In this document: positions 36,929 to 37,990 of the stretch, in pieces
Layout: each line of letters opens with the position of its first letter
Numbering within the stretch: the stretch's first letter is position 1
NCBI GenBank assembly: GCA_001768075.1
Contig: MEMX01000100.1
Location: 1 to 37,990, forward strand
Reading direction: 5' to 3'
Origin: Anaeromyxobacter sp. RBG_16_69_14
GTDB taxonomy: Bacteria > Myxococcota > Myxococcia > Myxococcales > Anaeromyxobacteraceae
DNA length: 37,990 bases
Program-made: the position numbers and the translations under genes
The notes under the pieces: model-generated
Told to the model about the DNA's origin: nothing
Databases searched by the model: none
What the model saw: the letters and a program-made list of their open reading frames with translations, nothing else

Positions 36929-37990
36929 TGACGCGCTCGTTTCCCCCGTCGATCGGGATCTGCGCGCCGGTGGTCTTCGCGAAGAGCGGTCCGCACAGCT
37001 CCGCAGCCAGCTCCGCGACGTCGACAGAGCGCACCTCGGTCCTGAGCAGGTTCTTCTTCTTGTACTGCTCGACCGTCATGCCGTAGCTCCTGGCGCGCGC
37101 CTCGAGCACATCTGGCGTCCAGATTCCGGTGTCGAACACGGCGTCCGGGTGGAGCGTGTTCACGCGAACGCCCTGCCCTGCCCATTCGAGCGCGGCCACC
37201 CGAGCCAGCTGCGTGAGCGCGGCCTTCGAGGCAGAGTAGGCCGCCGCGCCGGGCCCCGGCGCCGAGACGTTCTTCGATCCGATGACCACCACGCGCCCGC
37301 CGTGCGGCGCGAGCGCGAGGAGCGGATGGGCCTCTCGCAAGAGAGCGAGGTTCGCGTCGAGGTTCACCCGCAGGACCCGCCGCCACTCGTCGTCCGCGAG
37401 CGACTCGATGCGACGCGCGCCCGGGAAGATTCCGGCGTTCAGGACGAGCATGTCGAGCCCACCGAAGGCGCGGGCGCCTGCGTCGAGCGCCCGGGAGAGC
37501 TCTTCGGTGCTCGCCACGTCGCAGACGAGCCCGAGGAATTCGGCGCGCGCGTGCAGCTTCTCGATGGTGGGGCGGAGGTCGAGCCCGATCACGGCCGCCC
37601 CGCGCCCGAGCAGCGCGTCGACGACGGCCTTGCCGATGCCCGATGCGGCTCCGGTGACGAGCGCGACCTCGCCGGCGAGCGGCAGTGGCTTCCCCGCCGC
37701 GCGCAGCTTCGCCTGCTCGAGGTCCCAGTACTCGACGTCGAACAGATCCTTGGCCGGCAGCGCCCGCCAGCCGCCGAGCATGGCCGCGCGCTCGACGATG
37801 TCCATGGTGTGCGCGTAGACGTCGAAGACGGTGGCCGCGTCCTTGGCGCAGCGCCCGACGGTGCAGAGGCCGAGGTCGGCGTCGAGGATCACCCGGGGCG
37901 CGGGGTCGAGCATGGTCTTGGGCTCGCGCGCCGACGGCGCGTGCTCGTCGAAGTAGCGGCGGTAGGCCGCGGCGTAGGCATCGACGCCGC
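36924..37990 (-). CDS. Bifunctional aldolase / short-chain dehydrogenase (RhaD-SDR type), 5' end beyond window
   Basis: VALVTGAASGIGKAVVDALL, LDMLVLNAG, AAYSASKAAL; the reading frame continues unbroken to position 37990 (GVDAYAAAYRRYFDEHAPSAREPKT...). Confidence 0.85.
   Translation of the reverse strand, partial: GVDAYAAAYRRYFDEHAPSAREPKTMLDPAPRVILDADLGLCTVGRCAKDAATVFDVYAHTMDIVERAAMLGGWRALPAKDLFDVEYWDLEQAKLRAAGKPLPLAGEVALVTGAASGIGKAVVDALLGRGAAVIGLDLRPTIEKLHARAEFLGLVCDVASTEELSRALDAGARAFGGLDMLVLNAGIFPGARRIESLADDEWRRVLRVNLDANLALLREAHPLLALAPHGGRVVVIGSKNVSAPGPGAAAYSASKAALTQLARVAALEWAGQGVRVNTLHPDAVFDTGIWTPDVLEARARSYGMTVEQYKKKNLLRTEVRSVDVAELAAELCGPLFAKTTGAQIPIDGGNERVI

Overview
GC-rich window, probably from a myxobacterium-like deltaproteobacterium (lineage inferred from composition and gene content, not tested). 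From about 0.7 to 25.3 kb there is a compact hybrid NRPS/PKS-like locus: A-T-TE NRPS, KS-AT-ACP-TE PKS coupled to an AsnB-type amidotransferase, a divergent ACP / PP-loop ATPase / lipoprotein hydrolase operon, a C-A-T NRPS, and an Sfp-type PPTase. It is interleaved with exopolysaccharide-type genes: Wza-like export lipoprotein, beta-barrel protein, Wzz-like protein, WecG/CpsF-type glycosyltransferase, a left-handed beta-helix acetyltransferase, and two paralogous proteins resembling CpsD with a degraded Walker A. From about 27.2 kb onward the genes are ordinary housekeeping types (L-2-hydroxyglutarate oxidase, Ycf46-like AAA+, GspE/PilB ATPase, FmdB-type zinc ribbon, EpsC/CysE, UvrC, Apt, SDR/aldolase). 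The strongest unexplained signals are: (1) a family of dispersed intergenic repeats ending in GAGCGTCAGTTCATGTGGCATGCGCTATCAG, in two clear cases abutting the stop codon of a minus-strand gene; (2) a second modular repeat that fills a convergent intergenic gap; (3) a short palindromic element present both next to uvrC and in frame inside uvrC; (4) a possible sulfur-transfer (AANH/PP-loop) enzyme with extra CxxC/CxxxC motifs sitting beside a stand-alone ACP; (5) a 22-bp tandem duplication at the start codon of the first NRPS gene. All homology calls are from reading motifs by eye; no database search was run.
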